Positions 23,151 to 35,737 are shown, numbered from the stretch's first letter. The stretch is DNA of 64,000 nucleotides from Strongylocentrotus purpuratus (GCF_000002235.5 NW_022145609.1:32527301-32591300), one strand, 5' to 3'. Numbers and translations: made by a program. Notes: generated from the letters alone by a model not told the origin.

Positions 23151-24499
23151 TAAGACAGTGTAACATTGCTCAGGTTCTTGAAGTGTATGATCATAACCAG
23201 AGAGAAAATAATAGGGCCTACATGTATACACCATACAATTTTTCTTACATCTGCATACATAAGTTTAAAAAAAAAGATTTGTTTATTTTATTGAAGGTCT
23301 ACTTCAGATTAATGTACTGCTTTGGAGATATACAAACACAAACAAAAAGAAATATCTACTACCTAATAAATCTATTTACAAAATACATTCAAATGAAAAT
23401 GGAAGACAGCTTTTTCCTTGTCACATACAAAAGAGGGTAGTTGAAGAGCCATATATTCAAGGGACCTCTTCAGAGAGCTAGACCCTAATAATGTTTGTCA
23501 TGGAATTGCCAATTTCCATTTGATTAATTACAACTATTAAATTGAGAATTTTCTCAGTTTTTATACGGTCTTTCTCAAAAATTCACTGATTCGCTTCTCT
23601 GCTTTCGTTATTAAAACAAACTTCATATCAGGGTGAATTTCCCCTTTGAAAATGCTAAATAGTGCCTTCAAAAAATGTTTAGCATGCATTACAATGCATG
23701 TATTCTTTAGCCAGGAACCATCTGAATGCTTTAATAAGGTTCGTTCACATACACCTCCATAATCCACAACGGATTCATAGCACGTACCCTTGCCAAGTTT
23801 TGCAATTGTTTTAGTGTGTGAAAATGATTTAACCAGATTGATATTTCTTGATAATGTGACATATTAAAGTTGCTCATGTATGGGTATATAGAGGGCAGCA
23901 CAAGGATGGTCGTACGGGAGCGTAATACCCGTTGGTTCAGATTGCCAAGTTGCCTACTTCACGAACGACTATATACCCATGCATAAACATCTTTAAAGCT
24001 TACATCTAAATGTATTCAACGCAATAATTCAACCAGTTCACCTATCATTCTTGAGTTACAAAAAGCGCAAAAAAAAAAATCAAATTCTCAAAGGTATGAA
24101 TGATTTAGTGGTTAACTGTACTGTACTGGTATTTAAAATATGAAGTGCAGTAAGCTTAGCTAGCTGAAACCACAGCTCCCTGCATATTACACTGTGGAAT
24201 ATGCAAACAAACCTTTAGATCACTTATATTAGTAGAGCACACAGGCTTTTATGAGCAGTGACCCAGTTATTAATACTCCAAAGGCAAATTATAACCCACC
24301 CTGAAGCAAGCTCAAAATGAATAAAAGAGTGCCGTTAACCGACCTGATGCTGGGAGTGAACGGTATGAGAGCTAACATCTTGCAGTGTGGATTACAGTGT
24401 AAAAAGGGTAGCATGCATTAGAGCCATTCAATGAAACGTTTCACGTAAAACACAATGACTTTTGATATCCCTTTATTTCATTCAGAAGTGAAAAAATAT

Positions 24500-24660
24500 A
24501 TTCAAGATTCAAGATTCAAGATAATTTATTGTCTGATTTAAAAAAATACAGAAATTCGTCCTCCACTGGCGAGTGACGTACATATATACAAACAACATAA
24601 ACAATATATAAATACATTCGAGGAAACAAAGAAAAATACAACAATAATAATAATAACAAT
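24500..24660 (-). mobile_element. Antisense LINE 3' tail with (TTCAAGA)n
   Basis: Three tandem ttcaaga units lead into taatttattgtc. On the minus strand this reads as a LINE 3' end finishing in a heptamer tail. No coding part is left. It abuts the + oriented LINE fragment at 24700. Confidence 0.45.
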
Positions 24661-24670
24661 AATAGTAATA

Positions 24671-24706
24671 TATATCTATTATCAATATATATTGATAATA
24701 GATATA
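24671..24706. repeat. Perfect 16-bp palindrome arms at a LINE junction
   Basis: tatatctattatcaat and its exact inverse are separated by atat. It sits where the 5'-truncated LINE copy begins. Confidence 0.85.
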
Positions 24707-25275
24707 TTGTGGTTTGAGTTAAGTCGCGTTATGATGATATATAAATGCGTTCATAACTTAGCACCCTCTTACCTTCAGGTAGGCTTAATCAATCCTAATG
24801 ATGTACATGAGCATCATACAAGGCAAATAGACAGTGGATGTTTACGTGTGCCTAGATTTCACACTGATTGTTATAAGTGTAGCCCAATTGTTTCTTCCAT
24901 ATTTGAATGGAATAAGCTAGATAATTCGTTGAGAACGGCTTCCTCTGTCAATTCATTTAAGAGATTGTTTAAACAAAGTTGTAATTTGTGAATGGCTCAG
25001 CCGTACATACACTACGTGCATGTTCTGTAATATTTACATGTCTTATTCACATAATTGCGACTTAATTAATATTTTCCTATTGACATTACTGCTTACTAGG
25101 TTAATGATATATGTTAATTTTGCAAACGAGTATTATTTTTGTGACTGTTCTGTATAAATGTTATAAACGATGTAAATATGTTCATTCAGGGCCCCATGGA
25201 AGACCACTACTTGCTGGTGAATGGGCTACCCTGTCAAAAGATCAGAAATAAATAAATAAATAAATAAATAAATTG
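24700..25275 (+). mobile_element. 5'-truncated LINE 3' end with ORF remnant and AAAT tail
   Basis: An open frame to 24991 reads M-I-Y-K-C-V-H-N-L-A-P-S-Y-L, then L-R-V-P-R-F-H-T-D, then E-W-N-K-L-D-N-S-L-R, ending S-F-K-R-L-F-K. This is the typical extreme C-terminus of jockey/CR1-type reverse-transcriptase polyproteins. The stop is followed by about 250 nt of 3' UTR ending in (AAAT)n at about 25246-25272, the usual short-repeat tail of these LINEs. The copy begins right after a 36-nt AT palindrome at 24671-24706. Confidence 0.75.
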
Positions 25276-25612
25276 ATCTAATGGCTGAGAAACTTTCAAA
25301 TGAGATACAACAATTTGTCATACCTGCACGATGCCACGATCGTGCTATATAACAAACTTTCTTTGCACGGTATATTGCATGCAAAGGAGTATTATGCCGT
25401 ACACCATACTTCCCTGCATGTGCCCTTGTTTGCATTTTAATAGCCAAACACATTTTTAAGGCTTCATGAAACTCAATAAGAAAGATGTCGACTCATGAAA
25501 AAATGAGGCATGAGATCGCAAATACCCTTGAATGCACATCGTCCATCAATATCACATAATTATATTCATCTCCATGTTCAGAATTTCCCTTGTGAATTTT
25601 TCTTGCGGGCTT

Positions 25613-25755
25613 GGCAGAAGCGGATCTAGAGGGGGGGTTGGGGGGGTTGCAACCCCCCCCCCCCAAAAAAAAAAATCCGGGGACCATTTTTTAAAATCTT
25701 ATCTTTTTTTTTAAACTTGTAATTTTATTTTATTCTATTTCTATGTATTTATTTC

Positions 25756-25795
<40 letters not shown>

Positions 25796-25850
25796 TCTTT
25801 TTGGGGGGAGGGGGGGGGGGGGGTTGGGCGAACAAATGTCACAGAGTCCC
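25613..25850. repeat. Poly-G/poly-C, (ATT)n block with MITE-like end
   Basis: ggcagaagcggatctagagg resembles the terminus of the adjacent element at 25855. It is followed by G and C runs, then (ATT)n at about 25757-25795 and a G run at about 25803-25823. This may be a diverged relative of the next element. Confidence 0.5.
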
Positions 25851-25854
25851 TTGC

Positions 25855-26284
25855 CAGGCGCGGATCTACGGGGGGGTTAAGGGGGTTTAAACCCCCCCTT
25901 GGGCGGCCCAAAAAAAACAAACAAAAAAAAAGGGGGAAAAAAAAGAAAAAAAAAGAAAGAAAAAAGAACGCACGCTGGAGAGAAACCCTTTCAAGTGCAA
26001 ATATTGTGAGAAGATATTCAACTCATCTGGTAACTTAACCAAACACATGATAACTCTGGATATAACTGTGTATTTAACTGTTACTTGATTTAAAAAGACG
26101 TTATCATGCACTGCTTTTTATGGTCTCCATTGTGTTAATAGATGCCAGGAAAACATCACTTACGGGGTTCAAATAAACCCCCCCCAAAAAAATCGGCTCG
26201 CCGCTTTGCGGCTCGTGGACGATGCTCCGCATCGTCATTATTTTGGTCAACCCCCCCCTTAGCAAAAAGCTAGATCCGCCCCTG
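25855..26284. mobile_element. MITE-like element carrying a zinc-finger fragment
   Basis: The ends caggcgcggatcta and tagatccgcccctg are inverted repeats with one mismatch. Inside each end are long G or C runs. The interior has a purine tract, a broken C2H2 zinc finger (25965-26066) and the small inverted repeat cgatgctccgcatcg. A cttg repeat at 25850-25853 and 26285-26288 may be a target duplication, but this is weak. Confidence 0.55.
25965..26066 (+). pseudogene. Broken C2H2 zinc-finger fragment
   Basis: One frame gives R-T-H-A-G-E-K-P-F, the classic inter-finger linker. After a one-base shift the next frame gives F-K-C-K-Y-C-E-K-I-F, then N-L-T-K-H. Cys-X2-Cys and the 12-residue spacing to the first His are intact; the second His is lost. 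A single finger with a frameshift and no surrounding fingers is a relic, not a gene. It sits inside the element at 25855-26284. Confidence 0.7.
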
Positions 26285-26289
26285 CTTGG

Positions 26290-28877
26290 TGATAAATAAC
26301 TTCACTCTGAGAAATTCTAAATTTGTTGGTTCTTGTATTTTGTAATATTGAACTCTGGAGCGTTTAATATTTCCTTTATTTATAATACATCAGTACAAAT
26401 ACCTCTTCTATGAAATGAGAAACAAAATAATTCAACCTCAAATAAACACTCTTCTGTCCTCAAACAGGCTATTGTCCACCACTAATAATTTCTACATAAA
26501 TGATCATTAAGGGAATCTTAATTTTATTGATTTTCAGAGTAATAGGAATTCTTCTCATACCGCTCTACAAATAACTCTAATTACTGATATTGATATTGAA
26601 GTAGACAAGTATTTTGACTGAAAATTAATAACATTGTCAGCACCCATAATAATGTTGTTTCCCCCATTTTGCCATGGTATTTCTTCAAGCATGTACTCTT
26701 ACAAATACTAAATGGTTATCCGTATCGAAGTCCAAAATCAACTAGCATATTTGGAGGAGGGGCAAGGGGACAGTTTGCCCCTCCTGACATATTCCAAACT
26801 ACAAAAAAAGAAGAAAATGTCTTTCTACAACAGTTGGTTAACGGAATAGGGAATCATTTTAAGTCAAGAAATGCATGGCATGTTCTCTAAATAAATAAAT
26901 TTGGGTGCCCCCTCTCTACCCCCTCCCCCCCCCCCCAATGCAAACCAAGGCCCTTAAAAAGTGAATTGCTTTATATTGACTACAGTAACTGGAGAGGTTT
27001 TGCCCCCATCTGAGACCAGGGACTGGATACACCACTGCTGAAATCTGACTTAAATATGAACTCCCTTACCAAATAAGCCAGGCATTCAGTGTTTCATAAC
27101 TGACACACTTCTCCAAATGTTAATTATCATTCCTTCATTAAGATGGAAATTGTTAAGGGCTTACTTATTAGGGGTTCTTTGTTCTTCAAATTGGCAACAC
27201 TCACAATTAATCATCATTGGTGCTACATACATAACAACTTTGAATCTGAATTCATATAAGAAAAGGGCATAAACAGGCTCTGGATAGAAAAAATAAACAA
27301 TGATTAAAAAAAAAAAATTGTTGTCCATTCAAGGATTTCAATGCTCACTTTCCATTTTTAGAAGTGTCAGTTTCATGTCAATACAACCAATATTGACAAT
27401 GGCATGGTTTGTTCCTCCTCCTGCTCATTTACCCTTTTTTAGCTCTGAATCCAAAGGTTTAGAACTTAACCCCAAATTGTGGGCAATAGTCCCACATGTA
27501 CTTGAGCGTGTTGCCATGGGGAAACAGCCCAGCACAATCTGAGCATCACTTAGCTGTCAGAGTTAGTTAAATGTGCGATCTCGAAGAGATTACGATAAAT
27601 GCCAAACATATCTTGGAGAGATCCCGGGGAGCAAGGCTTTAAGCCTTAATACACGACACTTGGGAATGTTAATCTTTTCACTATATTCCATAAAAATGTA
27701 CACTGGTACACAGACTTGTATGCCGTTGGATATGAAAATGTTGACTTGATTATTTTATTTGAATGGAAAACACAACAATTACAATATATGTACTCAAATA
27801 ACTTACCAGTAATTTTTTAGAATGAAATAAGTTACAGGGTATGATAAAATGACTTTCTCAGAAAAAACAAAAACAAACAAAAAGAAGTTAGGAGAAGCTG
27901 AGAGGATTTCACAAAGAAACTTCCCTGGCACAAATTCCCTGGTATGTATTGCTTTACATAATATTCCAATCACATTTTGCATCATGTCAGTGTCACACAG
28001 AACCTTTAAACTATATCAAAACATAGCATTGCCAATTTGAGAGTAATATCAATACAGGTCTATATACTCAAGTGTAAACAGAACCTGAAAAGCAGCATTT
28101 TCTTCTCTGTGGACTGAACAGCGGCAAGACATGAACCTTATTCATGCAATCTGTCTTCCTTGGTCAATATTACTTTCCTGGGCGAATAAAAGTAGCCATA
28201 ATATAACCTAGGAACATTATCCTCTTCTTGAAGGCACGTTTACATTATGACTCAGTAAACCCTGTTTTTTCAATAACAATGAAAGTAAGAGTTTTAATGC
28301 GCTTAAACATATCTGGCTCTTACAACACACAGATAAGTGACTTGGAGTAGGACATTCGATGCACACCGCTATTTTTATTACATTTTTTATTCCTACACGC
28401 TATTGACTTAAACGCGACCCCCCCCCCCCTCCCCCAAAAAAAAGAAAAAAAAAAGGCTGCAGTTTCCCATGCCATGTGTAAACAAGCCTTGAGTGTTCCT
28501 ACAAGCTACTAAATAGTTTGTGGTATGAAGACCACTAAACATTCTTCCATTAAAAAACTAAGATTATAAATAAGAAATAGAGGTAACAAATGATGGCTTT
28601 GGGATATTTTCTCCTAAAAAAGAAAAAAGCAGCTTTAAGGGGGAATCCACCTTGGAAATAAGCTGGTAATACTACAAGCTTTTTAAAAGAGATAAACATG
28701 TCAGAGGAATTGGCAATCTGACGGAGAATAAATAAGTTTTGAATATTTAAATTTTGAAGTGATCAAAGACATATGGACAATCATTGTGATTCCTTTAAAA
28801 AACTGATTCTGTCGACAGAAATAATTTTACACCATGAAAATGGTCTTGAAGACTTCGAACAGTGACACATGTGTCTA
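26290..28877. other. No gene recognised
   Basis: AT-rich, with C runs at about 26922 and 28420. An X-box-like gttgccatgggg lies near 27509. Partial MITE family I sequence lies near 28638 (ttaagggggaatccacc). Confidence 0.4.
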
Positions 28878-29060
28878 CTTCAGTTCAGTTCATTTATTTC
28901 AATCATAAAACCATAACATAATATATATACAAAAGTAACATGAAACAATCATAATTTTACAATTCTGGAATTAAGAAATCGGAGACTAAAACGTAAGTAT
29001 AAAAAACTTGTAAGTATAATAGTCCCCTGACATAATGTAAATAATAAATAATAAGATTAC
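28878..29060 (-). mobile_element. Antisense LINE 3' tail remnant
   Basis: cagttcagttcatttatttcaa on the + strand is the reverse complement of a typical tail (ttgaaataaatgaactgaac). AT-rich sequence without coding content follows. Confidence 0.4.
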
Positions 29061-29186
29061 ATGGTTGAACATGTTACAAAAACAATAACAACATATTTTA
29101 AATAAGATACTACACATTACACACCGATAAACACACACACACACACACACCACTTGTAAGACTAACAGTTCTAAGATATAAGAGGA

Positions 29187-29200
29187 GTTTCCATGGCAAC
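29187..29200. promoter_or_regulatory. Perfect RFX X-box (gtttccatggcaac)
   Basis: A full match to GTYNCCATRGYAAC, the site bound by RFX factors at ciliary-gene promoters. No adjacent gene was recognised, so function is unproven. A 14-nt exact match by chance in 64 kb is unlikely but possible, given the degeneracy. Confidence 0.4.
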
Positions 29201-30159
29201 TGCGAAGCCTGAGCTACGTTTATAACTTATTTTTTCTCTGTCCATCAGCCTTATCTGAAGTGGACATGCATGGTGCTTTCTCTCTCCACTCCACTCATCT
29301 CTCTCTCTCTCTCCCTCTCTCACACAGTCACACACTACTTTGTTTTCCATTTTTTCAAATCTCTCTGCTCGTCTCTGTTTATAGCTTATTTATAGCTATT
29401 CCTTTGTGTATAGGAGAACTAAAAATGTTAAACTGTCTCCATTAGAGGATTAACCCCCCCCCCCTCAAAAAAATTAATAAAATAAAACAAAGAAACCGCT
29501 GTTTACAAGAGTTAACGTGATGTAGATGTTGAGAAGGATTTTTGCCAACTAGTACAGCATTGTCATCACTCATCAGTTATTAATACAAATATATGCAGTT
29601 TATGCCACAGTACTACAGTTACACCAATTTAAAGAATTTGAGTTCAGTAATAAAAGTAAACAGCAAATCATTGCAGGCAGGTGGTATGATAACGAACCTC
29701 TCATTAGATAAGAATAAGAGGAAATTGCTCTTCTAACAACCTCTTTACAAGAGGTGGATAATAAATGTCTAGATTCGTGTTGCTGATTACAGCCATCTGG
29801 GGACGTGATGTCTTCGTAATATGAATACCTGCAATTGATGCCAGTATAATAACACTGATTTATTACTTGATGTGCAGGAAGGATGGTCGCATAAATGCCA
29901 AGCTATCTGCTCGCCATGGGCATCCAATTATTACACTGTGTTTACTAGGTAGAGTGTGCGTGTATGCTCAATTTCAAGCACACGTAGATTTGCTTTTTCC
30001 ATTAGTCTGCATGTCTAGACTCTATCTTGAAGCTCTCACACACACCACACGTAAAGGCAAATCCACAGTATTTTGTCATTTTGCTGTCCCATTTGTTCAC
30101 CAAGAATATATTAAAATTATCATTCCAAGTGTAGCATCCAATTGCTTTTTTTGTCTGTA

Positions 30160-30302
30160 TGTCGGTCTGTCTGTCTGTCTGTCTGCCCCCCCCCCCCCCC
30201 TTCTCGCTCCCTCTCCCTCTATATCTCTCACTCTCTCTCCCTTTCTATTTTTCTCTCTTTCTCTCTCTCTTTCTGTCCCTCCCTATCTTCTTCTCTCTTT
30301 CT
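30160..30302. repeat. Poly-C and CT/TCTG microsatellite
   Basis: (GTCT)n, then a C run at about 30187-30200, then about 100 nt of C/T-only sequence on the + strand. Confidence 0.85.
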
Positions 30303-30962
30303 CTTGAACCGTCTCTCTACACAACACATGTATACTACATGTAGCCTCAAGGGATACATTGTCAACAAGAACAACAATAACAACAACAACATCGACAACA
30401 CATTTAACAAAAATCCATGTTACATGTAGAATTCAATGGCTTCCTCATTCCCCACCCTGAATGTAAAAATAAATTGTCTTGGCATGCTTTTTTTTCACTG
30501 ATAGACAGCAACATATTCAATGTGCTCCAGGTTGCTGTTATATTACTTCTCCTTATATAGGCCTATACTACCAAAGGATTCAGAAGCCTTGGCTACATAT
30601 GAAATTACAGAGATGTATTCTTATTTTTCTACATTTACTGGATTCAATTCCATTCCTATTTTTACAGTTCCTTGGCTACCAGCAAGAAGGTCATTACTGC
30701 CATTGGCAATACACAGCTCTTACGACCTTCTCGCTGGCCACTAGTTAAATGTTTGCCTGAAGAATTGAATCTTGATTAAATAATATCTTAAATTGACAAA
30801 TCTCTGAGTAAAGGAAATGCATGTATTCTTGATTGAGAATCATTGAGCATGGAATGACACTTGACCTCTGGAATACATAACGATGTAATCAGCATTTCAA
30901 CATCTGTATCGGATGACATAACATCCTTGCTTCTTCATCAATGAGATGATCTACATACACAC

Positions 30963-31025
30963 CTGCTCTGTAACCACGACAACTGCATCCTTGCCATCAA
31001 CCTCCCAGCGGGGACATGACAGTGC
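30963..31025 (-). CDS. Possible orphan coding exon, function unknown
   Basis: On the minus strand a 63-nt open segment lies between tgcag (acceptor-like) and gtgtgtatg (donor-like). In phase 0 it reads A-L-S-C-P-R-W-E-V-D-G-K-D-A-V-V-V-V-T-E-Q, which looks protein-like and unlike the simple-repeat translations around it. The supposed acceptor has a poor pyrimidine tract and no partner exons were recognised. I do not recognise the family. It may be an internal exon of a gene whose other exons are far away, or a chance open frame. Confidence 0.22.
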
Positions 31026-31299
31026 CTGCATTCACTGCATGCATTCTCAACAATCCACAATTGACAAACACAGAATCAAATACCACGGACTACACTGAGA
31101 AGGGCACTGCTTTGTATTCTTGCTGGGAAAGTAGGGCCTTTTTCTAAAACAACAAATTTGTGCATGGAATTATTCCATACACAAATTTGCCTACATGAAC
31201 ATAAGTATACAATTTTGGAATGAGAATCACAAGCAGATCTGCAACAATTCCTCTTTATATTAACTCTTGGTTTATTTTCCTCCATTCACCCCAACCCCT

Positions 31300-31316
31300 C
31301 TCTCTCCTTTCATCTC

Positions 31317-31359
<43 letters not shown>

Positions 31360-31849
31360 CCTTATCTCCATATACATCTCTCCTTCCCCCTCGTCATGCT
31401 CATTCTTATTCTGTAACTATCATCTATTTACTATTTCACACAGTTAGTGTTTTCTGTATCTTCTTTTCTGTTTTCAGTCTCTGGTCTTTTCCCCTCTATC
31501 TCTCTACCCATCATCTCCTTTTTCTTTATATATCTGTCTCTCTCTCTATCCCCCTCACTCTCTTTCCCTCTCAATCTGTCTTTAATGTCATCAACTCTCA
31601 TTCTCTTTCTCCATCTTTTCCTCTGTCTCTATCCATCTATCTCTTTCCCTCTCTCTCCAAATGCATGTCTCTTTCTATTATCAAATCTCTCCCTTTCTCT
31701 CCTTCTCTCTCTATCTCTCATCTTCTCCCTCTCTCTCTCTCTCTCTCTCTCTCCTCCCTCCGTCCCTCCCTCCCCCTCCATCTCCCAATACCACTCCTGA
31801 TACTCCATTCCTCTCTCCTTGTTTAACAGCTGGCAGTTCACTAGTATCT

Positions 31850-31890
<41 letters not shown>

Positions 31891-31925
31891 TCTCTCTCTC
31901 CCTCCCTCCCTCCCTCCCTCCATCC
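31300..31925. repeat. Extended CT-rich region
   Basis: Several (CT)n blocks (31311-31350, 31520-31575, 31680-31755, 31855-31925) are separated by short mixed sequence. Serine/leucine-rich open frames are artefacts. Confidence 0.88.
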
Positions 31926-31929
31926 TGAC

Positions 31930-32320
31930 CCTGCATCCCTCTCCCCCGGTTTCACAGCTGACTACCCCCTAGACAGGAAATCTCCACCGGCAGCATTACA
32001 GTCGATCATTCCGCCGCTGTGGACCTATAGATATATTACCCCTCTAAAAGGGATTATTCGCCGGGTCCTCCCTCCTCTGAATGCCGCCGTACACGCACCC
32101 TTAATCACATTACTCCACTCCCTCCATCACATCTATTTCACTCGCGCCCGGAATTAACTCCTCGGACGCACCCAAGGCGTGATCCTGCAAGCTGCATTGT
32201 GGGCAGAGATGCCAAGATAATTTGATTGTACCAAGAGTTACAAAGGGGTAATAAAGCAGCCAGCTGATGTAGCGCTACATTATGCGTTGACGTACATCTT
32301 CGGATGCCTATAATGCAATT
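31930..32320. other. Unexplained GC-richer, non-repetitive segment
   Basis: After the CT repeats the composition becomes balanced and complex (cattccgccgctgtggac, ctcctcggacgcacccaagg, cagccagctgatgtagcgc). There is one open frame of about 70 codons on + without a recognisable domain. It could be a conserved regulatory element or a diverged exon. Confidence 0.25.
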
Positions 32321-33047
32321 TCAAATGTAAAATCCTCCACAGATTCACATAGTGAATAATACTTAAAATAACATGTACATGCTAACGTACATGTCTTCAT
32401 GTACATGATGTACATGAAAACGTTTGCTTGGCCGGGCTTCACTTCACAGATTCCATTCATTTCATGTATGTTTCCACATATTTCTCTTACATGGGTCTGA
32501 TGTGAAATCAAGTTAAATTCACCATGTTTTTTTAATCATAAAACTTGAGATGGTTGATATCCAAACATAACTAGGCATAATCTAAGTTGTGGAAAAGATC
32601 ACAAACAAATTGCAACAGAATCCAATTCAATAAGCACCACACATAACTTAACATGACTCGTAAAGAAACATCCATTATTTACAATGCTGATACACTCCTC
32701 TACGTCTATACAATGCTGATGAACCGCTTTTCACATTTTCTTCCTCCTACTAATCATCATCATCATCTGCGTCTCCAAATCCCTCGCTGTTAATTACTCA
32801 ACCTCTTCTTCCACATGAATACACATCTTCTTTTCTCATCTTTCTGATATTATGTAAGCTAGAGCCTCATCAGAAATGCAGCTGCAAGCAGCAGCAGGGT
32901 TTTTTCTGGGTGTCTGATGACATACAGTGTATAGTAGTTTCACATTTGTGTATCTTATAACACAGAGATCAGTAAATATGCGCAGGAGCTTTGTTGCGCA
33001 CTATGGTCATTCCTTTACACATTTTAAAATATGTGTTGTCTTTTTTG

Positions 33048-33345
33048 CACCAGTTTGATTTTGATTTTGATTTTGATTTTGATTTTCTTCTGCATTCATG
33101 TAATCATACAATTTTTCGATAACAATAATAATATAAAGTACAATAAGTATTTTTCTGACAATGAATCATGAATAAGCAAATACATAAATTGATATTTTCA
33201 AAAACAAATAATAAACTGTCATAAATACTGAATTTCCTCAAACATTATAAAACATTGTAAAATTATTTGTGGAAGAAGGACTGTCATTGTAAGCAGATTG
33301 CTTGATAATACGACAGCCCCAGGAAAAAAACTCATGTAATAGATT
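33048..33345 (-). mobile_element. Antisense LINE 3' end with (TTTTGA)n
   Basis: Five tandem ttttga units at about 33053-33083 read on the minus strand as the tail of a non-LTR element. The following 250 nt of AT-rich sequence would be its 3' UTR. No open frame of note was seen. Confidence 0.45.
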
Positions 33346-34415
33346 AACACATTTATTAAGCAGAAACGGATAGGTTAACCTTTATACGGTACATGTACGT
33401 GTTCATGTCAACAGAACACACACATGTATATACATAAATATATGTTGTAGGTGTCGAGAATTACTTCAGATGTGGTTTTTTTCTGTTTAGGTTTTTCATT
33501 GTGTTTGCAGGCGAAACACCAGAATGTGAGAAAAATCAATAACATTTGGTTGCAGTTTAAATGTAGCTAATGTTGCCCATTTACTTTGGTAACATGGAAC
33601 AGTCTGGCTATCTGGTTGTTGGTAAGCCTGTAATTGATCAGAATTTCAAAAAACATATTTTATAAATGACTTCATATCTTCTGTAGATAGTTTAAAACAT
33701 TTTGAAAGAGAATGTGAAGAAAGCCTGAAGGCAACCGGGAAAGGTTGATTGTAGGGTACAAAAGAATTGTGGTAGACTGTAACATTTTGACATTATCAAA
33801 ATGAAGAAAACAAACTCGACTCAGTGTTGATCAAAATGTACTGCCCACAGAAAAGGAATTTATGGGAGGAAACACAAACGTTTGAACCAAACTGTTCAGC
33901 TATTTCTCATATTTTGGATATTAGCCTTAGGAGCAGTCCTTTTCAGGGAATATAAACTCTGATAATATCCTTCCTGACTGGCATAAGAATGGAAAGCTCA
34001 CCATTTATTTTTCACCTTTATCCGAACTCAACTTCCTCTTTTAGCAAAATGGCAGGTTAAAATTGATGTATTGCATTACTCTTGTTGGTATCCTAGTCGG
34101 GAAAATCTGCCCTTTATTATTTAATTCTTCATATAGACTTGGTATTTTCTCCAAAGGTGTCATGTACTGACAGAACTCTCCATACACTTGTACCCAACAT
34201 CATATTTTACGCTTGCCTACTGCTTTCTTCATTCATCCTCTGTACTACAATACTGTTTGCGAGGATAAGATTTAGAGTCTGCTGTTTGTAGAGAATAATA
34301 TTATTCGATAGTGCTCATAGTCACCATGCACAGTGCCTAAGGCATTCTAATTTAAAGCCCTGGCTCTACCTAGGCTAACGATTTTGGCACTCATATTATT
34401 AATTACATCCTTCCT

Positions 34416-34483
34416 ACCAGGTATCCCTAGCCATTAACACTTGGGTGTAAAGTGGCAAATGGATATTAATGCCCTGGCAGACG
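34416..34483 (-). mobile_element. SINE core fragment
   Basis: The words taccaggta, acacttgggtgtaaagtggcaaat and gccctggcag match the body of the SINE copies at 21527 and 35450 in reverse orientation. No head or tail is present. Confidence 0.5.
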
Positions 34484-35205
34484 AAAATCTAAACATTAAT
34501 CAATGATAATTTATGAAAATTTTAGCAATTAATTGTTTGGGTTGTTCAGTCGAAAATAGCTTCAGTTTGGAGTTTGATTGCTAAGAACTGAAAAGGAATG
34601 TTCATCTTCTTCTTGGTAAAAGTAAAGCTGAGTATGACATTTAATCTATGTTTGGGGTGGTTTGTAAATGCTCAAGACTGCCATTAATGCTCTTACAAGA
34701 GTGAGCCTGAACTACAGTACTATGGTGCTGACAGAGTTAACCTTTGGTATTTATAGGATTAACTCTTTTGCTTCCAGAGGCTAATCTGCCTTTATTAATT
34801 CAAAGCCTAGCATCACTACTAATACTACTAGAGGGTGATAGGATTAACCATAATACCCTCACAAGAGCCTGGCTGGGATTCAGTCGTAGACCAGACTATG
34901 CTGCAAGGGAGGGGGGGGGGGGGGGGGGGACTACTTGAAGGTTCAGCAGCCATCCTTATATTCAGCTAATCTAGACTTGCCATAACACCAATTGCCCCTA
35001 ATTTTTTTTTTTTTTAAACAATTTGTATAGGTTTTTTTTTAGGGCGTAGGGCTCCAAACACCCCAAGCCCCTTCCCCCCCCCCCCCCCCACCCCCCCCCC
35101 CCCACCCCCATCCCATCCCAACACACACACACACGTCATCGCATTGGTTAAGAAAAACCCAGCATAGCCATAGACAATGCATGGTGGTTTTATCCTTTTT
35201 TACAG

Positions 35206-35211
35206 AAAGCA

Positions 35212-35269
<58 letters not shown>

Positions 35270-35270
35270 T
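35206..35270. repeat. (CT)n microsatellite; C runs at 35068-35105
   Basis: About 55 nt of pure CT on the + strand, preceded 110 nt upstream by a run of nearly 35 C broken by single A residues. A G run lies at 34911-34929. Confidence 0.92.
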
Positions 35271-35449
35271 CCTACTTGCATTATACCAACTACAAGCCTG
35301 TATAACCTATATTTTGAGTCATAATGCATAGAAGTGTGTCTGAACTGCAGACTGCCTGCTCTCCTATACTCCATAAGCTGAGACACAGCCAAAGACTGAC
35401 AGAGCTAGGCTCAGCTCAAGCCTTAATGGTAGAGAGGGTTAGAGTAGAG

Positions 35450-35737
35450 GTGTCGTGGTCGAGTGGATATGTCGCCGGACTGTCGATCATACTGTCCGTG
35501 GTTCGAGTCCCGCCGCGGCACTAATGTCCTTTAGCAAGGCATTGATCTACATTTGCCACACTCAACCCAGGTGTTGTAAATGGGTACCTGGCAGGAATTG
35601 ATTTCTTAAAATGCTAGAGTGGTGTAATGGCAGCCGTGCTAAAGCCAGGGTAATAATCGGGAGCACCAAGAGTGCCAAGTCTGACAGACATGAGCGCTAT
35701 ATACATTGTAAGAACCCACTATTATTATTATTATTGT
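35450..35737 (+). mobile_element. Full-length tRNA-derived SINE
   Basis: The head of about 72 nt has RNA polymerase III promoter boxes: A box tggtcgagtgg at 35456-35466 and B box ggttcgagtcc at 35500-35510. A unique body follows (including acccaggtgt and atgggtacctggcagg), then a 3' region ending in (ATT)n at about 35720-35736. The head could fold partly like a tRNA, but it is fused to a repeated body whose 3' half recurs at 63321-63408. It is therefore a SINE rather than a tRNA gene. Confidence 0.82.

Noticed and set aside
23222..23262. Candidate first exon of the second thioredoxin (ATG plus three codons and a gtaag donor on minus)
   Set aside because: It would encode M-Y-A-D only and lacks the first beta strand (M-V-K-Q-I type) found in the family.
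26669..26890. 73-codon open frame near a G-rich word
   Set aside because: No domain, no splice context; composition like the flanking repeat debris.
35450..35522. Looks like a tRNA gene (A and B boxes)
   Set aside because: It is fused to a repeated body with an (ATT)n tail whose 3' half recurs at 63321-63408, so it is the head of a SINE.
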